In this document: in pieces, positions 1 through 6,616 of the stretch
Numbering within the stretch: position 1 is the first letter of the stretch
Layout: each line of letters starts with the position of its first letter
Source of the DNA: Clostridiales bacterium
GTDB lineage: Bacteria; Bacillota; Clostridia; Lachnospirales; CAG-274
Direction of reading: 5' to 3'
Length of the DNA: 16,189 nt
NCBI GenBank assembly: GCA_021203425.1
Contig: JAJQBF010000231.1
Span: 1 to 16,189, forward strand
Position numbers and translations under genes: made by a program
Notes under the pieces: model-generated
Databases searched by the model: none
Seen by the model: only the letters and a program-made list of their open reading frames with translations
Told to the model about the DNA's origin: nothing

Positions 1-89
1 AATGAAAAATGTGCTTCAAAAATATTTCTGATTTCCATAACCGCAACCACCTCCACATTTATTTTATCAAAAATATCTGCTTTTGCCAT
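1..89 (-). CDS. 5' end of an unidentified gene (partial, runs off the left edge)
   Basis: An open frame reads leftwards off the window edge. Two in-frame starts are possible: ATG at 89, with AGAGG directly abutting it, and ATG at 38, with GGAGGTGG about 8-11 nt upstream. The visible peptide begins MAKADIFDKINVEV and continues VAVMEIRNIFEAHFS. A TAA lies in frame just upstream of the first ATG, so the gene starts here. The product cannot be identified from fewer than 30 residues. It would be transcribed in the same direction as the MATE gene, but the terminator-like hairpin at 233-268 separates them. Confidence 0.4.
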   Translation of the reverse strand, partial: MAKADIFDKINVEVVAVMEIRNIFEAHFS

Positions 90-232
90 CCTCTGTAATT
101 ATTTTGTAATGTCTTTGAAATATCTTCGTATTATTCTATGATTTTGCCGTGGCGAGAATATAAAGACAAAAAGCAGTTGAGCATATTTTTTGTCAAAATG
201 GCATCTCTAAAAGTTTGGCTATTATATAATAA
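90..232. other. Intergenic stretch without a recognised gene
   Basis: This AT-rich gap lies between the MATE terminator and the partial left-edge gene. I see no coding frame with a ribosome site and no convincing promoter hexamer pair. It presumably holds the promoter of the left-edge gene. Confidence 0.5.
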
Positions 233-268
233 AAGCGGTCCTTCCGTTTTATTTGAAAAGACCGTCTT
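231..268 (-). terminator. Intrinsic terminator downstream of the MATE gene
   Basis: Read on the minus strand, CGGTCTTTTC pairs with GGAAGGACCG (ten pairs, two of them G-U) around a 9-nt loop, and CTTTTATTAT follows. The hairpin sits about 70 nt after the MATE stop codon and points the right way for the TetR-MATE transcript. Confidence 0.65.
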
Positions 269-333
269 TCAGTAATTTAATATAGAGAAATTTAAGGAAT
301 TATTACCTTAAAATGCAGAAAGTTTTTTTCACT

Positions 334-1713
334 TTATGCGGTTCTGTATCTGCTGTTACGAAATTCAAGTGTTACCATAACAAAGGACACAACAACGGCA
401 ATCAAATCGGCAATTGGACCGACATACATTATTCCGTCGATTCCCATAAACAGGGGCAGAACAAGCAGGAGAGGCAGGAAAAAGATAACCTGTCTTGTCA
501 GGGATACGAACATACCCTTTTTAGGCTTTCCGATGGATGTGAAAAAGCTTGATACCTGACCGGGCATAAAATTTACGAAGGCAAAAAACAGGAAAACTCT
601 GAAATATCTTACGGCGAAATTGAAATATTCTTCCGAGCCGTTTCCGAAAAGAGCAATAATTTGTCTTGGGAAAATTTGAAATGCCAAAAAGGCACAGATA
701 CCTATTATAAGACTGCTGATCAGTGTGCGAGTGTAGGCACTTCTTACTCTGTCATACTTTTCGGCGCCGTAATTGAAGCTTGTTATGGGCTGCATGCTTT
801 GGGAAATTCCCACTGTCAAGGCCAAAAATATTTGATTGACCTTTGTTATAATTCCCACGCAGGCAATAGGTATTGCAGAGCCGTAAACCGACAGCCCTCC
901 GTAATATTTAAGAGAGTTGTTCATTGAAATTTGAACCACAAGCATAGCAATTTGATTTACACAGGGCGCCGCTCCCAAAGAGGCAACCCTGCTTATGTAT
1001 TCTTTTTTTAGGATAAGATTTTCTTTTTTAAGCTTAACTGTTTGGCAGCTGCTTAAAAATTTAATAGCCAGCGAGCCTGAAATTACTTGACCTATAATCG
1101 TTGCGGTGGCAGCCCCTGCCATACCGTAATGGAGAACAGATACAAAGAGAGCGTCGAGAAATATATTTATAATTGCTCCGGACAGGTTGCAGAACATACT
1201 TGCTCTCGGTCTGCCGTCGGCACGAATAAGATGTCCGCCGCCTCCTGTAAGAGCAAGAAAGGGAAAGCCGATGGCAACAATGCCGGTATAGGTTTTGGCA
1301 TACTCCAAAACTTCATCAGGTGAACCGAAAAACTTAAGCATAGGCTCTAAAAACAATACTGTTATTATACAGAGAACGGCACCGCAAAGAAGAAGCATTG
1401 CCACAGCATTTCCCAAATAACCGACAGCCTTGTCCTTCTCGCCCTTGCCCATAGCCAGATTAAAAGCAGCGGCGCCGCCCATACCGAAAAAGAGGGATAT
1501 TGCCGTACAGGTAATGGTTAAAGGAAAGGCTATATTCGTGGCGGCATTACCCAGCTCGCCTACATTTCTGCCTATGAAAAACTGGTCTACTATGTTGTAA
1601 AAGGAGCTGACAAGCAGGGCAATGATGGACGGAATTGAAAATTTCCATAAAAGTCTGCCCACAGGCTCTGTTCCCAAAGGGTTATTTGCGGTTTTGGTAT
1701 CTGATTCATTCAT
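334..1713 (-). CDS. MATE family multidrug/Na+ (or H+) antiporter
   Basis: This 459-residue polytopic membrane protein is of normal length for MATE exporters. These inner-membrane pumps expel drugs, dyes or metabolites in exchange for Na+ or H+. The N-terminal region PVGRLLWKFSIPSIIALLVS followed by NIVDQFFIGRNVGELGNAA is typical of the DinF/NorM-like bacterial branch. About twelve hydrophobic segments are visible, with the repeated MATE fold in the second half (MQPITSFNYGAEKYDRVRSA). The ATG start is preceded by AAGGA at a sensible distance. The gene begins 16 nt after the end of the broken TetR frame, so the two form one transcript and the pump is probably that regulator's target. The substrate is unknown. 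Confidence 0.93.
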   Translation of the reverse strand: MNESDTKTANNPLGTEPVGRLLWKFSIPSIIALLVSSFYNIVDQFFIGRNVGELGNAATNIAFPLTITCTAISLFFGMGGAAAFNLAMGKGEKDKAVGYLGNAVAMLLLCGAVLCIITVLFLEPMLKFFGSPDEVLEYAKTYTGIVAIGFPFLALTGGGGHLIRADGRPRASMFCNLSGAIINIFLDALFVSVLHYGMAGAATATIIGQVISGSLAIKFLSSCQTVKLKKENLILKKEYISRVASLGAAPCVNQIAMLVVQISMNNSLKYYGGLSVYGSAIPIACVGIITKVNQIFLALTVGISQSMQPITSFNYGAEKYDRVRSAYTRTLISSLIIGICAFLAFQIFPRQIIALFGNGSEEYFNFAVRYFRVFLFFAFVNFMPGQVSSFFTSIGKPKKGMFVSLTRQVIFFLPLLLVLPLFMGIDGIMYVGPIADLIAVVVSFVMVTLEFRNSRYRTA

Positions 1714-1729
1714 AGTTTTCCGTCCTTTC

Positions 1730-2392
1730 TTAATCCGCCATAAGTGGGGTATTTGTCAAAATTTCCGCAAGTTCTTTGCTGAAAATATATTGACAGTCTT
1801 GTTTAATAACATAAATATATCTTTCGTCCAAAAGCTGACAGAGCAGCAGTTTATAATATTCTTCGATTACTGTTTGCAAATCAATATCATATTTGTTTTG
1901 ATAAGAGCTGCTTATTATTCTCGGCAAAACATTTTTCATCTATATGCTTACAAATTGAATGTAACTGTTTCTGCAGTAGCCTTTTTTAACGGCGTCTTTA
2001 TAAAAATCTTGAAATCTATTGTGAACAAAGGCGGTTATATATTCCCTGTATAAATCGGGAAATTTATTTTTAAGGTCAGCCATAAAAACCGAACCGGCTT
2101 GAACTGTTACCAAAACCGCCTTGCGGTAACAGCTTCGTATGCTGTCCAAGACTGCATTTATGCCCCCGTCAGTGGTGAAACTCATTGAGTCCATATGGGC
2201 TGTTATATTTCTGACCATATGTTTTACAATATCTTCCTTGCTTTTAAAATATTTATATAGGGTAGCCTTGCTTATGTTTATTCTTGCGGAAACCTCGTCC
2301 ATAGAAATTTTTTCAAAGCCGTATTTGGCATAAATTGCAAAAACCTGTTTGTAGGCAAGCTCCTTCTTTTCGTCGCTAATAGCCTGCGACAT
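1730..2392 (-). pseudogene. TetR/AcrR family regulator interrupted by an in-frame TAG
   Basis: Residues 10-55 form a TetR helix-turn-helix (YGFEKISMDEVSARINISKA then TLYKYFKSKEDIV). The frame stops at a TAG (1940-1942) after 150 residues, which is short for the family. Without any shift of frame it continues for 69 more codons starting MKNVLPRII, giving 220 codons in total, a normal TetR length. The second part is helical and rich in L/I/Y, as expected for the C-terminal ligand-binding and dimer half. The start has AGGAGGT 8 nt upstream. The DNA-binding domain is intact, so a truncated product could still bind DNA weakly but would probably lack dimerisation. Alternatives are a sequencing error or a recent nonsense mutation. 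The next gene is the MATE pump. Confidence 0.82.
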
Positions 2393-2409
2393 ATAAATAT
2401 ACCTCCTTT

Positions 2410-2464
2410 TTTATACTATGATTTTGAAATCGGTTTAAACTATTTTTATAAATTTGGTTTAAAC
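2410..2464 (-). promoter_or_regulatory. Promoter and twin GTTTAAAC operator of the TetR-MATE operon
   Basis: Two perfect 8-bp palindromes, GTTTAAAC at 2433-2440 and 2457-2464, each preceded by G on the plus strand, are centred 24 bp apart. On the minus strand a possible -35 (TTTAAA, inside the nearer palindrome) is 18 nt from a -10-like TATAAA (2415-2410). A further palindrome, GATTTTGAAATC (2420-2431), lies between them. TetR proteins commonly bind such repeats over their own promoter. The assignment to this TetR is inference. Confidence 0.5.
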
Positions 2465-2512
2465 ACATTATAAAATTTTACAGCCGGATTGTCAAGAGTT
2501 TTAAAAACATAT

Positions 2513-3073
2513 TTATGATTTTTCTGTTACCTGAGGCCAATACCAACCGTTAAATAATTTTTGAATAATATCAAGCAAATCATCGTTTGAAAGAGCTTCT
2601 GTGTTTTGCAGATTTATAGCTATTGCAGAGAAAACTCCGAAAAAGAACATATCCGTTACAACCTTCTTTTTGGGAGTATCGGCAATTTGTGAGCCTAAAT
2701 TGTCTGTTACGTTTTCTCTCATTCTTCTTATAAAATGTGAGTGGTTTTGTTCCGACATAAGAATTGATATTCGTTCGGGATTTTTGCGGAAGCAGTTTAT
2801 AAAGGTTTCAAAAAACTGTCTGTCATATGTATTTCCGCCTTTGCGCTGTTCCGTCAATGTCTTACGTGTACTTCGGAAAAATTCATCTTCGACATATTCC
2901 ATAAGTGAAAATACATCTTTAAAATAGCGGTAAAAGGTTGTGCGGTTATAGCCGGCAAGATTTGTAATTTCCCTAATCGTTATTTTATGTATGTTTTTAA
3001 TTTCGGCCAGCTTGAAAAAAGCATCTATAAAGGTTTCTCTTGTTGCGTCTGTGACTTCAGGCTGTTTTTTCAT
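2513..3073 (-). CDS. TetR family transcriptional regulator (divergent from the sirtuin operon)
   Basis: This intact 186-residue TetR-type repressor has an N-terminal helix-turn-helix (ITIREITNLAGYNRTTFYRY) and a helical C-terminal domain of the kind that binds a small ligand and dimerises. I chose the ATG at 3073 because GAGGAG lies 8 nt upstream. The alternative GTG at 3082 would sit only one base from that ribosome site. The gene is transcribed divergently from the nitroreductase-sirtuin operon across about 150 bp that contain a palindrome on the operon's start site. It is therefore the obvious local regulator of that operon. The ligand is unknown. The intact frame contrasts with the broken TetR gene just downstream. 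Confidence 0.88.
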   Translation of the reverse strand: MKKQPEVTDATRETFIDAFFKLAEIKNIHKITIREITNLAGYNRTTFYRYFKDVFSLMEYVEDEFFRSTRKTLTEQRKGGNTYDRQFFETFINCFRKNPERISILMSEQNHSHFIRRMRENVTDNLGSQIADTPKKKVVTDMFFFGVFSAIAINLQNTEALSNDDLLDIIQKLFNGWYWPQVTEKS

Positions 3074-3142
3074 ATGGTTCACTCCTCGTAAGAAAAATTG
3101 TGCAATTATATTTATTATGCGACAGATGTCCTGTATTGTTGC

Positions 3143-3193
3143 TTGATGAATCTCACTAAATATAGTATAATTTAATTATACAACATTTGTTGC
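3143..3193 (+). promoter_or_regulatory. Promoter and TetR-type operator of the sirtuin operon
   Basis: TTGATG (3143-3148) and TATAAT (3166-3171) are separated by exactly 17 nt, making a strong vegetative promoter with transcription expected to start near 3178. Directly over that start lies the palindrome CAACATTTGTTG (3181-3192). It extends with one mismatch on each side to TATACAACATTTGTTGCATA. A second short inverted repeat, GACAGATGTC (3121-3130), lies upstream of the -35. Placement over the start site predicts repression by the divergent TetR protein (inference). Confidence 0.7.
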
Positions 3194-3227
3194 ATACAAA
3201 CAAATTAATTTAGGAGGATTTCAAAAA

Positions 3228-3752
3228 ATGGAAAATATCGTACTTGAAAGCTTAAAAACACGAAGAAGCATAAGAAGTTTCACAAACAAGCCGGTAGAAC
3301 AGGAAAAGCTTGATGCTATTCTTGAAGCGGCAACCTATGCACCTACCGGAATGGGTATGCAATCGCCTGTTATCGTGCTTGTAAAAACACCTGAAACAGT
3401 TAAAAAAATCAGCAAAATGAATGCCGACGTTATGGGCAGAGACGCTGACCCCTTCTACGGTGCGCCTGTGGTTGCAATCGTTTTCGGAAACAAAGACTCT
3501 GCACCCACTTGGTTTGAAGATGCCTGCCTTGTTGCCGGAAACCTTCTCAATGCAGCTCACGCTGTGGGTGTTGATTCCTGCTATATTTACAGAGCAAAGG
3601 AAGTATTCTCATCACCGGAAGGTCTTTCCCTTTTAAAGGAGTGGGGACTTAACGAAAATTATGTGGGAATTGCAAACTGCATTTTAGGCTACGGCGCAGG
3701 AGAAACTCCAGAGGCAAAGCCCCGTAAAGCAGATTACATTAAAATCGTGTAA
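3228..3752 (+). CDS. Nitroreductase-family FMN oxidoreductase
   Basis: This 174-residue protein is a small single-domain member of the nitroreductase fold. Such dimeric flavoproteins use NAD(P)H to reduce nitro compounds, quinones or other acceptors. The start has the family hallmark: LKTRRSIRSF (residues 9-18) supplies Arg/Ser contacts to the FMN phosphate, followed by ILEAATYAPTGMGMQSP, the usual second FMN segment. The C-terminal stretch with YVGIANCILGYG is also typical. AGGAGG lies at an ideal distance before the ATG. It is the first gene of a five-gene operon transcribed from the promoter at 3143-3171. The substrate is unknown; its position ahead of NAD-consuming sirtuins suggests a role in redox or electrophile stress (inference). 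Confidence 0.92.
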   Translation: MENIVLESLKTRRSIRSFTNKPVEQEKLDAILEAATYAPTGMGMQSPVIVLVKTPETVKKISKMNADVMGRDADPFYGAPVVAIVFGNKDSAPTWFEDACLVAGNLLNAAHAVGVDSCYIYRAKEVFSSPEGLSLLKEWGLNENYVGIANCILGYGAGETPEAKPRKADYIKIV

Positions 3753-3795
3753 AACAAAAGTTAAATTACACAGGAAGTCCCGGAGGTGATTTTAT

Positions 3796-4104
3796 TTGCT
3801 TTTTCAAATTTTTAAAGAATGGCTTAAATGGCGTAAAGACTGGGACTCCCTTTGTAACCGCTGCGGAAAATGCTGTTATTCCCGTTTCGTAAGAGCAAAC
3901 GGAAGGGTAGTTATTCACTACAACAGTCCCTGTGAAAATTTTGATACGGAAACAAAGCTGTGTAAAATTTACGATGAGCGATTTATAAAATGCAATCACT
4001 GCGGAAAGGTGGATTTGTATACAGCCTTATTTAACCCCACTTTGCCGAAAGACTGTGCTTATGTAAAGACCTTTCGGCTGTGGGAAAGGAGGGGTAGGAA
4101 ATGA
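3796..4104 (+). CDS. YkgJ-type CxxCxxCC cysteine-cluster protein
   Basis: This 102-residue protein is rich in cysteine. CNRCGKCC (C20, C23, C26, C27) is the defining motif of the YkgJ/CxxCxxCC family, annotated as a putative zinc- or iron-chelate-binding protein. Further cysteines at 46, 56, 66, 69 and 87 are in the usual places for this family. The biochemical role of the family is not established. I chose the TTG start at 3796 because GGAGGTGAT (3782-3790) lies 5 nt before it and no ATG lies nearby in frame. The stop codon overlaps the next ATG (ATGA, 4101-4104), so it is translationally coupled to the first sirtuin, which supports a shared function. Confidence 0.82.
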   Translation: MLFQIFKEWLKWRKDWDSLCNRCGKCCYSRFVRANGRVVIHYNSPCENFDTETKLCKIYDERFIKCNHCGKVDLYTALFNPTLPKDCAYVKTFRLWERRGRK

Positions 4105-4826
4105 AAGATGAATACAGCAAGTTAAAAGAATATATAAATGAAAGCAAGAAAACAGTTTGTGTTACAGGAGCCGGAATTTCATACCTTTACGGTGTGAGAC
4201 GGCTTAAACAGAGCGTGGGCTTTATGAATCACGGAAAAGTCTTTTCAGCCTCATATATCCGCAAAAATCCCGAAAAATTCTATAAAATAATGAAGAATGC
4301 TTTTCTTGACGCCACATTTGGAAAAGGACCAAGTATTGTTCACAAACAGCTTGCGGAACTTGAAAAACAGGGCAAAATCTACGACATAGTCACTCAAAAT
4401 TTGGACTGTCTCCACACAATCGCCGGTTCACAAAATGTTATAGAATTTCAGGGCAGTTTCAGAGATAATATCTGTATAGACTGCGGACACCGTTCTTTTG
4501 ATTATACAGTTTGGGGTCAGGGTCAAATGCCCCGGTGTACGGAGTGCGGAGGATATATTATGCCCACAGGATTTTGCAGAGAATCCCCCGTAAGCAGTAT
4601 TGTTTCAAGGGAAAATATGAACAGGGCGATAGATATGATTTCAAAAGCCGATTTGGTAATTGTAATAGGCACAACAGGCTTTAGAAGTGAGGAATATTTA
4701 AGCCGTATGCAGCCGAAAACAAGGCTTCTACAAATTAACCCCTCTCCTACTCAGTTTGACAGCATAGCTGATTTAAACATAAGGGCGGAGGCCGGTGAAG
4801 TCTTCGATGCAGTCTTAAACGGATAA
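4101..4826 (+). CDS. Divergent sirtuin (SIR2-fold, NAD-dependent), first copy
   Basis: This 241-residue single-domain SIR2 protein shows several family motifs. GAGIS (residues 23-27) is the NAD-binding loop. TQNLDCLH (98-105) matches the TQNIDxLH signature. Two cysteine pairs, C125/C128 and C146/C149, form the zinc ribbon. VIGTTG (188-193) and QINPSPTQFD close the Rossmann fold. Two key elements differ from classical deacylases. The catalytic His of the usual HG pair is Gln117 (EFQGS), and the PDFR stretch after GAGIS is unrecognisable. A Gln at this site is, from memory, also a mark of class M sirtuins that ADP-ribosylate proteins, so transferase activity is more likely than deacetylation. 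The gene is coupled to the CxxCxxCC gene by an ATGA overlap and is followed 12 nt later by a paralogue. Confidence 0.88.
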   Translation: MKDEYSKLKEYINESKKTVCVTGAGISYLYGVRRLKQSVGFMNHGKVFSASYIRKNPEKFYKIMKNAFLDATFGKGPSIVHKQLAELEKQGKIYDIVTQNLDCLHTIAGSQNVIEFQGSFRDNICIDCGHRSFDYTVWGQGQMPRCTECGGYIMPTGFCRESPVSSIVSRENMNRAIDMISKADLVIVIGTTGFRSEEYLSRMQPKTRLLQINPSPTQFDSIADLNIRAEAGEVFDAVLNG

Positions 4827-4838
4827 GGGGGTGCAGGT

Positions 4839-5546
4839 ATGAACTTTTTTAAAGGCGGTCAAAATATTGACCAAATACAACAGTTATCCGATTGCATTGA
4901 CAGCAGCAGCTGCATTGTTGCTACAACCGGTGCCGGTATTTCAGTTGCCGGCGGTGGCAAAACATACGGACAGCTGCGCATTTCCCGACGGGGATCGGGC
5001 GGTTCAAATGACAATTCATTCTTACATTCCTGGGTTGATTCCATGTTTCATTATCACCCCAGCTACAGCCATTATGCTCTGCGTGACTTGGAGGAAGAGG
5101 GAAAGCTTCTCGGAATCATTACAACAAACGTAGACTGTATGCACACTATCGCCGGTTCAAAAAATGTTGCTGAAATTCAAGGCAGTCTTCAGGTCAATTG
5201 CTGTTCGGGCTGCGGACGGCATTATGACGGATTTGAAATCTGGAATCAAGATGAATTGCCTGTATGCGAAAAATGCGGCGGTCAGATTTTGCCTTGGCCC
5301 ATTTACAGCCATGTCGGTCTTTGGGATGATGATGTCCGAAAAGCTCAGAAATGGATTTCCGGGGCCGACTTGATTCTTGTTATCGGAACCCACGGATATT
5401 TCGGAGGGGTTTATTGGGATTATCGGAGAAGAGATGCAGTAATTGTACAAATAAACCCGGGACGCACAGGTTTTGACCGTATAGCGGATTTGAATATAAG
5501 AGAAAACTGTGACGATGTATTTAAAAAACTGAAAGAAAGGCGGTGA
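4839..5546 (+). CDS. Divergent sirtuin (SIR2-fold, NAD-dependent), second copy
   Basis: This 235-residue protein is a paralogue of the preceding gene. Shared features are GAGIS (31-35), TTNVDCMHTIAGSKNV (95-110), zinc ribbon cysteines C122/C125 and C143/C146, VIGTHG (181-186) and a C-terminal QINPGRTGFDRIADLNIRE. The catalytic His position is again Gln (Q114 in AEIQGS). After GAGIS it has a Gly/Arg-rich segment instead of PDFR, different from the one in the first copy. The two proteins are clearly related but strongly diverged, which argues for distinct substrates or a heterodimer rather than recent duplication. The ATG has AAGGGGGTG upstream. The TGA stop lies 4 nt before the next ATG, and GAGG overlapping that stop serves as its ribosome site. 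Confidence 0.88.
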   Translation: MNFFKGGQNIDQIQQLSDCIDSSSCIVATTGAGISVAGGGKTYGQLRISRRGSGGSNDNSFLHSWVDSMFHYHPSYSHYALRDLEEEGKLLGIITTNVDCMHTIAGSKNVAEIQGSLQVNCCSGCGRHYDGFEIWNQDELPVCEKCGGQILPWPIYSHVGLWDDDVRKAQKWISGADLILVIGTHGYFGGVYWDYRRRDAVIVQINPGRTGFDRIADLNIRENCDDVFKKLKERR

Positions 5547-5550
5547 GGAA

Positions 5551-6555
5551 ATGACCGAAAGCGAAAAATTAGAACAGCTTGCAAAGAAAATGAGAGAATC
5601 AGAGTATAAGGGGCTTTCAGAGGAAGAAATTAAAGAAAAAGAACGGCAGAAGGAAGAAAAGAGAAACAACAATATCCGCATATTAAATGATACCCTTAAT
5701 ATACTTGAAAAAGGCAGCTATATAAAAGACGGCAAAGAAATTAAGCTTAAATTTTCTCCCGAACAGATAAGGGAAACAAAGGTTTTTCTGCCGGAGGATA
5801 TTGAAAAGCTGCGTTTACAATCAAATAAAGAAAATATTTCCGCAGAAAACAACGAAAAGCAAGCACAGAGTATTCACCGCCTTTTCAGCTGCGAAAATGC
5901 AGATGCTCTTGTGCTTGCTCAGAAAAAATATGAAGATTTAAAAAATAAGGGAGAAACCGACCCGAAAATTCTTGTTCTGAATTTAGCAAGTGACACTACA
6001 CCCGGCGGTCATACCCGAAAAGGGGCAACAGCACAGGAAGAGGATCTATGCCGCAGAACCTCGCTTTTACTGTCTTTGGAAAGCGAAACTGCCGAAAAGT
6101 ATTACAGCTATAATAAAGCAAGAAAGACACGAATGGGTTCCGACGGCGTTATGATTTCGCCAAATGTGGAAGTAATCAAGGATTCCTCTTCCGAACTCCT
6201 TGCCGAGCCTTTCCCTGTTTCCGTTATAAGCTGTTCTGCGCCTATGGTTCGGCTTGGTCTTGAAGGAATGTCCCAGACGGAATATGAAAAAATGCTAAGT
6301 AAGCGAATAGAAGGCATTATTTTAACAGCGGCTTCCCAAAATTACTGTCATCTGATTTTGGGCGCTTTCGGCTGCGGCGTTTACGGCAACGATGCCGCTC
6401 TTGTTTCCGACCTGTTTTACCGCACAATTTTAAACTTCGCCTATGAAGGAAAAAGTGCCGATTTGATTTTCAATTCTATTGACTTTGCCGTTCTATGCCG
6501 TCCGGATAAAGATTACAATTACAGAGAATTTTACAGAAATTTTAATAAAATATAA
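5551..6555 (+). CDS. Bacterial PARG-type macrodomain hydrolase (TIGR02452/DUF2263-like)
   Basis: This 334-residue protein has a charged, probably coiled N-terminal region (about 1-100) rich in E and K. A macrodomain of the bacterial poly(ADP-ribose) glycohydrolase type follows. The signature is PGGHTRKGATAQEEDLCRRT (151-170): a Gly-rich loop followed by QEE (162-164), which supplies the catalytic Glu pair in this family. Downstream, MISPNVEVIKD, the VISCSAPMVR strand and GAFGCGVYGND (281-291, the phosphate-binding loop) fit the fold. The family hydrolyses ADP-ribose chains or ADP-ribosyl links. One deviation is that the usual third Gly of GGG is His154. As the last gene of the operon it would reverse modifications made by the two sirtuins, a writer-eraser pairing inferred from context. 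Confidence 0.85.
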   Translation: MTESEKLEQLAKKMRESEYKGLSEEEIKEKERQKEEKRNNNIRILNDTLNILEKGSYIKDGKEIKLKFSPEQIRETKVFLPEDIEKLRLQSNKENISAENNEKQAQSIHRLFSCENADALVLAQKKYEDLKNKGETDPKILVLNLASDTTPGGHTRKGATAQEEDLCRRTSLLLSLESETAEKYYSYNKARKTRMGSDGVMISPNVEVIKDSSSELLAEPFPVSVISCSAPMVRLGLEGMSQTEYEKMLSKRIEGIILTAASQNYCHLILGAFGCGVYGNDAALVSDLFYRTILNFAYEGKSADLIFNSIDFAVLCRPDKDYNYREFYRNFNKI

Positions 6556-6616
6556 AAATATTCTGTGTTTTCTGCATACGCATTGCAATGCTGTTAAGTT
6601 TCAATAAGCTGATTAA
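6556..6616. other. Convergent gap with two palindromes, no clear terminator
   Basis: This short gap lies between the macrodomain gene and the converging PucR frame. It contains the perfect palindrome GCATTGCAATGC (6580-6591) and the start of GCTGATTAATCAGC (6608-6621), which overlaps the PucR stop codon. Neither is followed by a U-tract on either strand, so I do not call an intrinsic terminator. Confidence 0.5.

Noticed and set aside
313..552. 79-residue plus-strand open frame, and similar frames opposite the MATE gene
   Set aside because: They are shadows of the MATE coding sequence, without ribosome sites or protein-like hydrophobicity.
1940..1942. TAG read through as pyrrolysine
   Set aside because: There is no pyl gene or insertion context in view, TAA and TGA stops interrupt other genes similarly, and TetR proteins do not need this residue.
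5157..5681. 174-residue minus-strand open frame opposite the second sirtuin and the macrodomain gene
   Set aside because: It is Ser/Phe-rich shadow coding antisense to two well-supported genes, with no ribosome site.
4101..6555. Known SIR2-based anti-phage system (ThsA, DSR or SIR2-HerA type)
   Set aside because: There is no partner such as a SLOG domain, HerA ATPase, Argonaute or TIR protein. The proteins are small single-domain sirtuins next to a macrodomain, and neighbours are metabolic.
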